The notes beneath the pieces are model-generated. The model worked only from the letters and a program-made list of their open reading frames with translations. It had not been told where the DNA came from and did not search any database. Shown in pieces: positions 12,401-21,650 of a DNA stretch of 64,000 bases (positions are counted from its first letter, which is position 1; the number at the start of each line of letters is the position of its first letter). A program made the position numbers and the translations under genes. The DNA comes from Anisus vortex (Eukaryota; Mollusca; Gastropoda; Planorbidae). Where the stretch lies: the NCBI GenBank assembly GCA_949126835.1, contig OX421497.1, forward strand, positions 2,472,271 through 2,536,270, read 5' to 3'.

Positions 12401-13851
12401 AAGAGGATATTGAAGAAATAGCAACAGTGAATACACAGGGTCAGCAAACATATAAAGATGTGAATTTAGAGAAATTGACACATGAACAGGCATATGAGAT
12501 GGCAAAAATAATACACAGGCATAAGGGTATATTTTCTGATTTGCCTGGTAAGACCAATGTCATACAACATGACATTATTGTAACAGATGATAAGCCGGTG
12601 AGGCTAAAACCATACACAATCCCTATTCATTTGAGGGATAACTTGCAAAAAGAGATAGATGAGCTTGTGAGTATGGGGTTGATAGAGCCATCCAATTCAG
12701 CATATGCCTCTCCAATAGTATTAGTTAAGAAAAAAGATAAAACTATAAGGTTGTGTGTGGACTATAGGAAGCTGAATAATGTTACTCTCTTTGACCCATA
12801 TCCTATGAACAATGCTGAAGATATTATGGCTCAGCTATCTAATGCAACTATTTTTTCTAAATTGGATATGGCTAAAGGGTACTATCAAGTAGGTTTAACT
12901 GATAGAGCTAAACCATTTACAAGTTTTGTTACTCCATTGGGGTTATATCAATGGAAGGTGATGAGTTTTGGATTGGTGAATGCTTCTGCAACTTTTAATA
13001 GGATGATGGGTATGATTTTAGGACATAGGAAGGATACTATATTTTATTTGGATGACATATGTGTTTTTAATGATACTTGGGAAAATCATTTAAAAAGTCT
13101 TAATGATATCTTTGAAATTATAGAAAAACATAATTTGACAATTAAACCTAACAAATTAGAAATAGGCATGAAAGAAATTACTTTTTTGGGACACAAGATA
13201 TCCAATAACACCATTAAGCCATTGGAGGAGAATATTACTAAAATTCTAAAAATTGACATTCCAAGAAATAAAAAAGAAGTGAGGAGTCTTCTAGGTGTAT
13301 GTAATTTTTATAGGAAATTTATTCCTAATTTTTCAGAGATGGTAGCTCCGTTGACTGAACTTATTAAAAAGAAAAGCCCAATTAAAATAATTTGGTCTCA
13401 GGAGTGTGAAATGGCATTAAATAGGATAAAGGTTGCTTTTTCTGGACAACCTATATTAAGACTACCAGACATTAAAAAAAGATTTGTGGTTTTGACTGAT
13501 GCAAGTTTGGTTGGTTTGGGAGGAATTTTGGGACAATATCATGACAATGTCTTACACCCGATTCAGTATATTAGCAGGAAATTAAGTGAGGCTGAGGTTA
13601 GGTATGCAACAGTAGAACGGGAAGCTCTTGGTGTGGTTTGGTGTATTACTAAATTGGCAAGGTACTTGATGGGAACAAGGTTTATTCTTATGACTGACCA
13701 TAAGCCTTTGTCCTTTATAAATCAGAACAAGTTAAACAACAGTAGAATAGCAAGATGGTCACTTATCCTGCAGGCATACAGTTTTACTGTGGAAAATATA
13801 CCTGGGGTTGATAATATATTGGCTGATTTGTTGTCTAGATGTGGTGTTTAA
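9403..13851 (+). CDS. gag-pol: Gag-pol polyprotein, order Gag-PR-INT-RT-RNaseH
   Basis: One frame of 1,482 codons. The ATG at 9403 (GAAAATGG, good context) is chosen over the in-frame TTG at 9397. Residues 30-123 are a charged coiled coil with an 18-residue direct repeat. 147-306 are capsid, whose end (224-306, containing FIQERSPKTIEE at 286-297) is SCAN-like. Two CX2CX4HX4C knuckles have cysteines from 346 and 369. Protease has DTGAS at 445-449. Integrase follows: zinc ligands H643, H650, C680, C683; catalytic D713, D773, E809 (D-X35-E); GPY module at 949-951. Then comes reverse transcriptase (LCVDYRKLN 1117-1125, D1155, YLDD 1215-1218) and RNase H (D1366, E1405/E1407, D1432), ending LSRCGV. 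Every catalytic residue I looked for is present, and no frameshift separates gag from pol. No chromodomain is seen. In standard Ty3/Gypsy elements integrase comes last; here it precedes RT as in Gmr1 elements. How Gag is made in excess from one frame is unclear. Confidence 0.97.
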   Translation: MEGSSVDILANYISCGKELGYDGKELDEWAERKYTEQLERLERAKDKDKEREERAKDKARADEIELERLKQIDKEKARADEIELERLKQIDKDKEREEKAKEREEKEKDRIFQLKKLELEAKNNTSNVNIGVTRPVVDQEMAIRNNMCRFTFQLFNEKDGSIDTFLKKFEMEMERQNFSSCYWSGLLGKSFTGDIPSKICMEQSDYASVKEQLLRHFGSTEEAYRKKFFEMTLSKEEDPKSYFDSLTSAMDKWLKCAKIEKSFEELKNFIIRDKAIYSLDKNLKAFIQERSPKTIEEIVDLIRNYKLAHPMAPTSKGEDYQDIICFAKGNDNFQRGRQLSRSKMKCGNCGRNNHVTKDCKDKRDNTLTCFICKKKGHIARNCFRRSNSAGNNNNNNRSQGYTQQRDHNSRFNQNRNHCGAVLSRSKGIKFFPGYVGLIPVFAVRDTGASVIAINSKYVQSNQYTGEVADCTSFDGRVIKLRLAYIDIRTPYITGRVLAHVINDAPIDLIIGNVESVKECTREEIEAWEFNNNQAQCNVINECKASNTEESQTMVNNEKDTSVDSESLLNENFNLEKFKKEQREDTTLNRLFKSTEKGNTNKNSVCKVKNDTQLLVREILINGRQVEQIVVPYKYRTEIMTNAHSIPLAGHMGVGKTKNRIIQHYFWPKMSKDVKRFVKQCKVCQMKGSGSNFTKAPIQTGVTATRPFQKVAIDIIGLMPIMSNRGHRYILTLIDICSRYAEAVPLKKIESTDIVQALYLIFTRIGFPEEIISDRGTQFTSKLTKEFMETFGIKQKFTTPYHPQCNGMCERFNKTLKEMLSKVSNEDPKNWDLAIPSILFAYRETTHDSTGFSPFELIYGNNPRNPLSILKEPLVGTSENREMTNYELVTNKKQQLEIALEEARKNSDNNKEKKINRVNQDRKLRTLEPGDKALLKLKNQNNKLFTEWLGPYDVVRKVTNVDYEIRIKDQLKVFHINNLKKYNDQSVESNICCSIISEEIKEDIEEIATVNTQGQQTYKDVNLEKLTHEQAYEMAKIIHRHKGIFSDLPGKTNVIQHDIIVTDDKPVRLKPYTIPIHLRDNLQKEIDELVSMGLIEPSNSAYASPIVLVKKKDKTIRLCVDYRKLNNVTLFDPYPMNNAEDIMAQLSNATIFSKLDMAKGYYQVGLTDRAKPFTSFVTPLGLYQWKVMSFGLVNASATFNRMMGMILGHRKDTIFYLDDICVFNDTWENHLKSLNDIFEIIEKHNLTIKPNKLEIGMKEITFLGHKISNNTIKPLEENITKILKIDIPRNKKEVRSLLGVCNFYRKFIPNFSEMVAPLTELIKKKSPIKIIWSQECEMALNRIKVAFSGQPILRLPDIKKRFVVLTDASLVGLGGILGQYHDNVLHPIQYISRKLSEAEVRYATVEREALGVVWCITKLARYLMGTRFILMTDHKPLSFINQNKLNNSRIARWSLILQAYSFTVENIPGVDNILADLLSRCGV
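9574..9681 (+). repeat. 54-bp in-frame tandem duplication in gag
   Basis: 9574-9627 and 9628-9681 are nearly identical and encode KARADEIELERLKQIDK twice (residues 58-75 and 76-93). The duplication lengthens the coiled coil by exactly 18 residues and keeps the frame. Confidence 0.95.
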
Positions 13852-14134
13852 GGTGTGTTGTTTGATACGTAATCACCAGTTTGAAACGCGGTTAAAAATT
13901 ATTTTTCATGTAAATATAAAGTATAGATACGGTGTTAATGAAATATTGATTTTTTCCAAAGGTTCTGGATGAGAAATGGTTCTACAACTGAAGCACGGTG
14001 ATTCAAACACAACGTACCATTTGTAAGTGAGAGATGTTCTATCACGTCCTCACATTATCGTGAACGGTTTTTATGGACACCATATCAAACGCAACCATGA
14101 AGACATCATATGAAGAGTACATTTATGGTGCTGA
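13852..14134 (+). other. Retroelement 3' region, first part
   Basis: Non-coding DNA directly after the pol stop codon. No domain, hairpin or repeat stands out before the 52-bp array. Confidence 0.6.
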
Positions 14135-14530
14135 CATGGAATCGAGGTCTTGTCATCGCTATATCAAGGTATATTGACATTATCAACATGGAATCGAGGT
14201 CTTGTCATCGCTATATCAAGGTATATTGACATTATCAACATGGAATCGAGGTCATGTCATCGCTATATCAAGGTATATTGACATTATCAACATGGAATCG
14301 AGGTCTTGTCATCGCTATATCAAGGTATATTGACATTATCAACATGGAATCGAGGTCTTGTCATCGCTATATCAAGGTATATTGACATTATCAACATGGA
14401 ATCGAGGTCATGTCATCGCTATATCAAGGTATATTGACATAATCAACATAGAATCAAGGTCATGTCGTTGCATGATTAAGGTACATTTACATTGTCAACG
14501 CAGAATGAAGGTCATGTCATCAACATATGG
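14135..14530 (+). repeat. 52-bp tandem repeat inside the retroelement
   Basis: Units start at 14135, 14187, 14239, 14291, 14343, 14395, 14447 and 14499, each opening CATGGAATCGAGGTC. The first six are nearly identical, alternating AGGTCTTG and AGGTCATG; the last two are diverged. The array lies between pol and the 3' LTR. Confidence 0.95.
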
Positions 14531-14714
14531 AGGAATCAACAGATCAACACATTATTGATAACATTATAAATTTTTTTTTTGGGTTTATGAACAATTCAAC
14601 ACTATATTGATTACAGACAGATAGCTCGTGGTTAAGTATTAAATGGTAAATGCATTGTAATTATTGTTGTGACATTATTGGAACTATTTTATCAAGGTGT
14701 TGAAACTCTACAGG

Positions 14715-15059
14715 ATGGATAATCTACAAAGGACCTATGAAATATTCAATGAATGTATTGTTGGACGTTCAGAAGAGGAAGGTTGCAATGATATTACATG
14801 GACCAGTATGAACTGTTATGTTTTCGGATTTGATGATATTTATACTATTGGTTTGTGTATTCTATCAATACAGGACAGGATATACTGTGGAACCTTATGG
14901 ACCCATATGTATTATATGTATTATGGACCTATTAGTGAAAGTTATTGGTTAACATATATTGGTGAATACGTTGGTTTTGTTATATGTTATTTGTGTTGCA
15001 TAACATGTTTTGATATAAATTGGGATAATTGTAATTTTTCATATAGTTCTAGTTATTGA
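14715..15059 (+). CDS. Small ORF in env position, unknown product
   Basis: 114 codons from the ATG at 14715 (an in-frame GTG lies at 14697) to TGA at 15057-15059, just before the polypurine tract. The product is rich in Cys, Tyr and Trp and has a hydrophobic stretch near its end (YVGFVICYLCCITCF). No match to a known env or accessory protein is recognised. The frame could be chance in AT-rich DNA, but it sits where a third ORF is found in env-bearing Gypsy elements. No signal peptide or cleavage motif is evident. Confidence 0.3.
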   Translation: MDNLQRTYEIFNECIVGRSEEEGCNDITWTSMNCYVFGFDDIYTIGLCILSIQDRIYCGTLWTHMYYMYYGPISESYWLTYIGEYVGFVICYLCCITCFDINWDNCNFSYSSSY

Positions 15060-15142
15060 AGAGATATATATTTTATCAGACTATTTGACGGAGATAAGAA
15101 TTTTTTTTTATATAGAAATTTGTATGACAAATTTAAAGGGTC

Positions 15143-15152
15143 GATGGGGGAA
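15143..15152 (+). promoter_or_regulatory. Polypurine tract
   Basis: GATGGGGGAA immediately before the 3' LTR, preceded by AAAGGGTC. This is the expected primer for plus-strand DNA. It is short and has one interrupting T. Confidence 0.8.
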
Positions 15153-15516
15153 TGTGATGATTTAAAATATATATAGTTATTTTGGTGGGACATAATTTGT
15201 ATAATCTCTAACCCGGTGTTAATGTACAGAATAAACGAGTGACGTTTTACGATAAAAACAATGACGTGGGAGTTAGATTGAACGTAGCGTACATTTGAAG
15301 ATAAAGGGAGACGACCTAAGAATTTGGTAGTGGAAAGACGTGTTTTAGACTAGGCTATATAAACTGTGATGTATTTGAATTCATCTTGTACATAAATTGC
15401 ATTAAATATTGAGTTCTCATTTCTACTAAAAGCCGGCAGTTTGTTCATTGATTATTATTGTATAATGTGATCTCCCTGAGAGTTGTTAACATAATATCTA
15501 CAAAATAACGGTCACA
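15153..15516 (+). repeat. 3' LTR
   Basis: 364 bp, identical to the 5' LTR over its whole length by direct reading. The TATA box is at 15356-15363 and ATTAAA at 15401-15406, the latter being the likely polyadenylation signal for the genomic RNA. Confidence 0.97.
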
Positions 15517-15521
15517 GATAG
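15517..15521. repeat. Target-site duplication, right copy (GATAG)
   Basis: Exact repeat of 7889-7893. Confidence 0.95.
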
Positions 15522-15701
15522 GCTATTTGTAATCTTAGCTAAACATGTTCGAGGATGGAAAAGCCGTTTTCACCAGTTTCATTGGCAACTGTCGAGGATG
15601 GGATTGTGCATACAGTTAAATCCCCAGGTTGTAGGGACGGTGAGATTTTAGATTTAACTAGCTCTGCCACACTATGCAAATGTTTTGGTTTGTAAAGCAA
15701 T

Positions 15702-15880
15702 CCCGTAGGACAAAATTGATCCATAGGGCCAGTAAAGCAGAATTCAACAGTTTCTATGGGCCACGGGCATACTAGAGAAATTGTGTGGCCAGCACAATAC
15801 ACATCCGCTTTTACTTTTACCCAATTAATACCAGGTACCCATCAGTGCTGGTCAGACTCAGGGACAACCTCCAGTTTTGT
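15702..15880 (-). mobile_element. SINE-A copy, head missing
   Basis: Contains CCATAGGGCCAGTAAAGCAG, GTGTGGCCAGCACAAT and GGTACCCATCAGTGCTGG, the body of the family in reverse. The tRNA-like portion is not recognisable. Confidence 0.85.
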
Positions 15881-16628
15881 TTAGCCTTGACAAAAATTAT
15901 GAAGTTTGAACATTCCGACGCACTCGTACGGCCACGCCTTGTCATCGTCGGATACACATTATAATAAGGGGGAGGAAAGGGGCGAGGGGCTGATAAAGAA
16001 CAACTCAGTCAAGAGGAAACAAAGCGCAAACAAACAATTCAAAAACTTTTGATCGCCTGTCCAATGAGCGAAAGCTGACGGGTTTGGATGGAGGCGTCCT
16101 TAGCAACGGAAACCTGTTAAAGTCATCACTTGGGTTTTATCAGACGTTGATTCTCCATAAGCACCCTCCTCCCCTCCCCCACCCTCTATTGTTTCTATGT
16201 TGTTGTTTCATTTTTTATCACCTCCTAGCTCCCCACAAAACCCCTGCCGCACCCCCCCCCCCCCACGCACACACCCATCACCTTACACCACCCTTGTAAC
16301 CGGTTATCAGCCCTCGGCCCGCGGCTCGAATGTTGACAGCTGGCGCGAGAGAAGAGGCTTAGTGAACAAGTGGCGGACGGGCTTAGAGCGCTGATAGCTG
16401 TTAAACTCGCCACGGCCGCTGACTGGACGCAAGAAACACAAATAAAAAGCCAGTCTACAAAATCCGTACTCCATTCTATGATTGCAACATCACGTGATTT
16501 CAACCAGAATTGAAAACAACAAGAAGTTTCAACTTTTTACTTGTTAATTGGTTTATTTCATAAAGGGGTGTTTGAATTGAAGGCTACCATATTAAATTTA
16601 TAATGATAGTAAAAAAAATGGAAATTAA
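15881..16628. other. Spacer, no gene seen
   Basis: Contains a C-rich run (16252-16264) and a CpG-richer segment around 16305-16440 (CCCTCGGCCCGCGGCTCG). No exon with splice sites is recognised. Confidence 0.5.
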
Positions 16629-16893
16629 GACCGAATTAATCTATAGGGCTTGTGACGCAAGTTTCCGTGGCCACCGTGGTGGTTGTGTGGCCAGCACAAT
16701 GCCCAGACCTTTTACTTTTCCCTAACTAAAGTCAGTTTACTCATCGGGGCTGAGTTGTAAGTGCAGGCCAGAGAAGAAATCCTAGTCTTTACCGGGATTC
16801 AGGTATACCAGTCGAGCACCCTTCCTCGCAGGGGTGCACGGTGCCAGAGCGGCAGCGTGTAAGGTTCGAATCCTGGTGAAGGCTAGGAGGTAA
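16629..16893. mobile_element. Two SINE-A pieces meeting head to head
   Basis: 16629-16826 is a minus-orientation copy (GTGTGGCCAGCACAATGCCC). 16831-16893 is the tRNA-like head of another copy in plus orientation, with AGAGCGGCAGCG (A-box region) and GGTTCGAATCCTGG (B box). The two heads abut. Confidence 0.8.
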
Positions 16894-18181
16894 GAGGTTA
16901 TAGCTTTATGTATATATAGGCTTTATTTATTTATTTGGAAAAAAAGGGATTTGGGGAGGGGGAGGGGATATTTCGTCACCACTATCTGCTACCAACATTG
17001 TACTATCGCCGAAATCCTTGTCGACAGGCAGGAAGGAGAGGGGCGGCGGGAGGAAGTAAGCCACGACTCGTGCCTAATCCCGAAATCTTTCAGAGAACGG
17101 GCATTATTAGGCACAACGAGAAACAACGCGGGACCAGGTCTGGATTCCAAGTTCCCTTGCATTGTCACGCGCCGTAGACTCACGTGCTGGGAGTAGATAC
17201 CGTTCGAGAAAGGAATTCTGGGTACAATTATTACCACGTTAAGAATGTGTAACATAATTTTTTTTACTATACCGGCTTTTCGAAACTTCTATTTTTTTTC
17301 TACAAATTGATTAGCAGCGTAGTAATTTCTAAACTGGAGATTATAATATGATATTCAAGTATTCAATACTAGCAAAATAGCTCAAATCAGCACATACTTT
17401 CCATTTTTAGATATATGGATAAGTTATAAATGTTGTAATTCTCAATTCTCATGTCAATAACGTAATTTTTTATTTACTAATTATTAATTTAGACATAATT
17501 GTTTCCAAAAAATAAAATATTTGTTATTACTGGGCAATTCAATAGTTCAATTATTAGGCCTACTATTCGTGTTTATAATCTATTCAAAAAGATTTAACTT
17601 TTTAAACTACCAAACTCTAACTAATAAATTGTACAGTGACATATCCACCATTTTAGAAAAGCAAAAATTCGTGCTGTGTTCTTTAATTAACAGGTTCTTC
17701 ACCTACTAAATAATAATTATGTATTGTATCCATCGCATTCATCCATATCCAGATTCATCCAATCCAACATAACGGATTGTGTCTAGCTATTGTTATTGGG
17801 TTTTGTTATTTTTAAAACCCGCGTTCTTTCCCCTCTACCGCTATTCACAAGGGGAGGTAAATAATACCTTCCACCCACACAAAGATCTACAGTGTTCATT
17901 GCTGAACAAGGGAAAGATAACCCAGGAGCTCACTATGAGATGACAGTCTAGTGATTATACTGTGAAGACGCGATCAAGTTTATACCTTGAATTTTACTGT
18001 ATATGACATTAAAAACGTTTAATTTCCAACACTTCAAAAAACTTTAGCGTTTATGGACTCGTACAAGTAATAATAAAAATGGTCATTCTTATAGCGCTTC
18101 TATCCATGCTATTAAAGGCTCAGTGGGCTCTTGGTGTGAATTGCAGTAGCAGTTGTATTAGTAAAGTAGCCTAACTGTCGT
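16894..18181. other. Spacer, no gene seen
   Basis: GC-richer near 16950-17200, then AT-rich. None of the frames resembles a known protein, and no repeat family recognised elsewhere in the window occurs here. Confidence 0.5.
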
Positions 18182-18376
18182 ACCAAATTTATCCATAGGT
18201 CCGGTAAAGCAGCGTTCGCCAATGTATGCAACGGCATAGTAGGGGGATTGTGTGGCCAGCGCAATGCCCTGCCGCCTTTACTTTACCCTTACTAATGGGG
18301 TCGCAGGAACACCGACCAAATCTTAGCCTTCACTAGAATTCGAACCCAGAACCTTCCGCACGCCAGCCGAACGCAC
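18182..18376 (-). mobile_element. SINE-A copy, nearly full length
   Basis: Runs from ATCCATAGGTCCGGTAAAGC through GTGTGGCCAGCGCAATGCCC to TAGAATTCGAACCC and CGCCAGCCGAACGC, which is the reversed B box and head. Confidence 0.85.
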
Positions 18377-18414
18377 TATGAATTTCATGTTAGACAAACA
18401 ATCGGAAAAAAAAA

Positions 18415-18700
18415 CAGGCGGAAATGCTGGCAGATAGAGAGAAAGAAAAATATATAGAAAGATAGACAGACAGAAAGAGAGACAAATAGAAAGATAGTCG
18501 TATAGAAATATAGACATTGAAAAATAGACAAATAGAAAGATTGACAGATAGATATACGAATAGCAAGAAAGACAGATTTAAATATAGAAAAACATATTGC
18601 AACAAGACAGAAATATAAGGTGACACACGGCCAGGGAATACAGATAAAGATAGACAGAAAGAAGAAAGATAGATAGATTGATAGATTGATAAATAGATTG
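18415..18700. repeat. Degenerate GATA/GACA microsatellite
   Basis: Long purine-rich stretch of imperfect AGATAGA, GACAGAAA and AGAAAGA words. It produces open Ser/Leu/Tyr-rich frames on the minus strand that are artefacts of the repeat. Confidence 0.85.
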
Positions 18701-19299
18701 TCAGTCCTGTTTTTTGTGCGTGTTTGTTTCTGACCACTAAACAAATAGAAACAAAACACACTGATGGAACTAAAAAAAAATTGAAACCAACATCCGGGTC
18801 TTACGGCGACGGAATGAAAGACAAATATTGACATGGACAAATGCACACACACACAACGAGATATAAAAATGCTTCTTTCTCTCCCCCCACCCACCCCCCG
18901 CTCAAATAACAGTGAGAAGTAAAGTCCCTAAAAAAAAGTTTCTGTTATATGACCTTCGTATTTACCTTTCTTTTGTTAATACACTCTATTTGAAATTTTT
19001 TTCCGCACCAAAAAAAAAGAATTGATTAAAAAAAAAATGTAACAGCCTTGGTGTCACTCCCGTCGTCGCCCCCTTACCTACCCCACCTCACTGCTACGCC
19101 CCAACCCCCTACTACTGCCCCCCCTCTCAAAGCTCCCATCTCTACCTAGCCCGACTTTTCCCTCCCATGATCTGTTTGTCAAGGAAGGATCTTTTAATGG
19201 TTTCTGTGTTTGTTAAAAAAATTTTAAACGCAAGAAGATCATAGGATCGTTTGGATCGAGTGAAGAAAAAAAGTTTGTTTCAAGCTTCCAAAGTGCATG
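18701..19299. other. Spacer, no gene seen
   Basis: C-rich patch near 19060-19150 and several A-runs. Nothing recognised. Confidence 0.5.
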
Positions 19300-19800
19300 T
19301 ATATCTATATTTATATCTAGATAGATAGATAGATAGATAGGTAAATATTATATATAAATATAGATATAGATGTATAAAGTAGACTGTGTGTTTGTAGATT
19401 CCGATCCCCATTGGTTAATTTATACACTCGTGACCTTATTGTCTCATATTTTACTCGCTTCCGGTATGTGTCCTCCCTAACTGAGTGGTTAGCGTATCCG
19501 ACTGACATGCGAGCGACTGGGTTCGATTCCCCACTGATAACTTTTTGGTTATTTTTCATCTTTGGAAAAATGTCAAGTAATATTACTTTTTTTTGTTATA
19601 AACATTGTAAAGAATTTCAGGACTTAAAGCTTTCCTAAAATGTTCTCAGTAAGTAACATCGGATAATTAGGCCTATATTTTTGACGTACGCGAAAGGTTG
19701 GTGTTTGATTTTCATCCACAGGGAGAGTCCAAACATGTTGTTAAATAAAAAGAGATGCTTATATTTAACCCGATTTCATTATTTATTAAACAAATTTTTT
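19300..19800 (+). mobile_element. SINE-B copy
   Basis: Flanked on the left by AT repeats and GATAGATAGATA. Contains CCTAACTGAGTGGTTAGCG and GGGTTCGATTCCCCACTGA, a tRNA-like A/B-box pair, then the AT-rich body ending in AACCCGATTTCATTATTTATT. Related copies lie at 22560, 24990, 47630, 48590, 58440 and 61540. Confidence 0.7.
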
Positions 19801-20220
19801 TTTCAATATTTTCAGGAAATAATAATAATATTTTATATTTAATGTATTTTTTCCCCCCAAAAAAATATATTCTCTAGATATACATTTGAATGGGGTGAGG
19901 AGGTAGGCTGTGCCGAAGATATTGAGAGCCATGTTTGCTAATTTGAAGACAACCTTTTCAAGCACAGTTTTCTTTTGAGAGATCAAGGAATTGTGGCAAT
20001 TTGTCGGAGATCAAAAGAACATATTGCATGTTACAGAGACGGGAAGATAGGCAGACAGAGAGAGAGAGAGAGAGAGGGGGGAGGGGAGGAGTAGGAGATT
20101 GAGAGATTGTAAATCAGCTTTGATGATTAAAACACCAAATAAAAAGCAAATAGGCTAAAGTCATTCAGACGGTTAACCACCATTTTTTTTTTAATCTGAC
20201 TTTCTTATCCCGTATTACTA
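19801..20220. other. Spacer with short GA run
   Basis: AT-rich, with (GA)n near 20058-20076. No gene seen. Confidence 0.5.
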
Positions 20221-20293
20221 TCTTACTATGTCTTTCATTCCTCCTTTCACGTTCTCTACTTCGACCTTTCTTTCGTTCTCTTTCTTTCATTCC

Positions 20294-20328
<35 letters not shown>

Positions 20329-20466
20329 TTTGTCTTTCTCTCCTTGGGTCGTTCTTTTCATCTCACTCTTTCTCTTCTTCTCGCTCGTTTCCTTTCCATT
20401 CTTCCCTCTCTTTTTCTCTTTCTCTCTCTCTTTCTCTTGTTCTCTCTCTCTCTCTCTCTCTCTCGC
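20221..20466. repeat. TC-rich microsatellite
   Basis: Pyrimidine-rich stretch with perfect (TC)n runs near 20297-20322 and 20440-20464. It explains the long Ser/Leu/Phe frames here. Confidence 0.9.
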
Positions 20467-21105
20467 TCTGTCTGTACCACAAACTCACAAACACTCAACC
20501 CCTATACAAATACGACTCTATGGCTTCTATCGAGAAGACCTTCAAAGTCTCCAGTGGCTACCTGTTCTCACTCCACATAACTTCCAGCCAGTAATTTGAA
20601 CGCTTCAAGAAACTCCTAAGTTCCGTATCTCACCGACAAAAGACGCCTGCTGCAGTGGTCAGCGGAAATGGTGCTTCACCGCTTAGTTACTGATCCACGT
20701 TTAAAATACTGGCACACTTGGGTCAATATTGCGCCCCCCCCCCCTTACGGGAATTCACAGCAAACAAGTTCGTAGATACGTTTGAATATGGCCCTTGTTA
20801 ATAGCCCCCCGAATGACGCCTTAAAATACCTACAACCACATGAGAATGACGCGCTAAGTCCATGAGTATGTCTATACTAAGTATCATAGTGTAACCAACA
20901 AAGGACTTACCAAAGGTTAGCAAACACGGCGCAAAAGTGTACAAGCGCCCTAGTGGGACACACAAGCGCCCTAGTGGGATATTCATCGAAGATAGCCCTC
21001 CAAGAACGGTGTATCTGCGGAGCTTACTGAAACATATCGGGGTGGGGTGGGCGGGGGGCTCGGTTGTTGAATGTACAAACTCTTAAGAGACATCAGTGGT
21101 CTAAA
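20467..21105. other. Spacer, no gene seen
   Basis: Contains a C10 tract near 20735 and a short local repeat AAGCGCCCTAGTGGGA (about 20943 and 20965). No domain recognised. Confidence 0.5.
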
Positions 21106-21262
21106 AAGGCAGCGCCTTCACATCGCTAAAACTGAAGTTCCAGGTGATCGAATCCAAACTTCGGTCCCGGGGTCTGGAGAGGATGTCTCAAGCTAGGTGT
21201 AGGATTAGTAAAAGGCGGGGCCAGACATTGTGCTTGGCCACGCAATCCACCTTTGTATGTCA
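21106..21262 (+). mobile_element. SINE-A copy, diverged
   Basis: Weak head (AAGGCAGCGCC, GTGATCGAATCCAA) followed by CCGGGGTCTGGAG and CATTGTGCTTGGCCACGCAA. Confidence 0.7.
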
Positions 21263-21374
21263 ATACCAAGGAAAGAGGTAAACGCAGCATTCCTAGCTCT
21301 CTGCACTAGGATGCTTTGAAAAAAAGTTACTTCTACAAACTCTGACAAATAGGGATCGTTAAATGCACGCTAGA

Positions 21375-21650
21375 GGGGCACGGTGGTCGAGAGGCAGCGC
21401 GCTCGACTTGCGTTCCGACGGTTCAGGGTTCGAATTCCGGTGAAGGCTAGGATATATTCCCGGAACTGGAGGGTGTCTCTCGAGTCTACCCAGCTCTGGT
21501 GAGTACCTGCCATTAGTTAATTTAAAGTAAAGGCGACTGGGCATTGTGCTGGCCACACAATCCCCTGACATGCGGTGGCCACAGAAACTGGTGAACGCTG
21601 CTTCACCGGCCCTATGATCCATTTAGTCCAAATAGTACTTTTACTTTTTA
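21375..21650 (+). mobile_element. SINE-A, best full-length copy
   Basis: Head GGGGCACGGTGGTCGAGAGG with A-box-like GTCGAGAGGCAGCG and B box GGTTCGAATTCCGG, as in tRNA-derived SINEs transcribed by RNA polymerase III. Body: GAAGGCTAGGA, CCCAGCTCTGG, GTAAAGGCGACTGGGC, GTGCTGGCCACACAATCCCC, GAACGCTGCTTCACCGGCCC, ending in T-rich DNA. It serves as the reference for the other SINE-A entries. Confidence 0.9.

Larger units (their letters stand above)
7894..15516 (+). mobile_element. Complete Gmr1-like Ty3/Gypsy LTR retrotransposon
   Basis: Full-length element of 7,623 bp: 364-bp LTR, PBS, 1.1-kb leader, single gag-pol ORF, 1.3-kb 3' region with a tandem repeat and a small ORF, polypurine tract, and 364-bp LTR. 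Both LTRs read identical base for base, begin TGTGA and end TCACA, and are flanked by the 5-bp duplication GATAG (7889-7893 and 15517-15521). Identical LTRs plus an open 1,482-codon frame indicate a very recent insertion that may still be competent. Integrase lies before reverse transcriptase, an order typical of Ty1/copia, while the domains themselves are Ty3/Gypsy. That combination is what defines Gmr1-type elements. Confidence 0.97.

Noticed and set aside
7894..15516. Ty1/copia element, because integrase precedes RT
   Set aside because: The HHCC spacing, GPY integrase module, RT and RNase H motifs and two CCHC knuckles are Ty3/Gypsy-like; only the order resembles copia.
18385..18894. Long minus-strand Ser/Leu/Phe-rich membrane-like ORFs
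   Set aside because: Produced by the GATA/GACA microsatellite; no conserved feature.
20228..20599. Plus-strand Ser/Leu-rich ORFs
   Set aside because: Translated (TC)n tract.
21375..21460. Genuine tRNA gene
   Set aside because: A and B boxes are present, but the head cannot fold as a full cloverleaf with matching acceptor ends and is followed by a SINE body repeated many times here.
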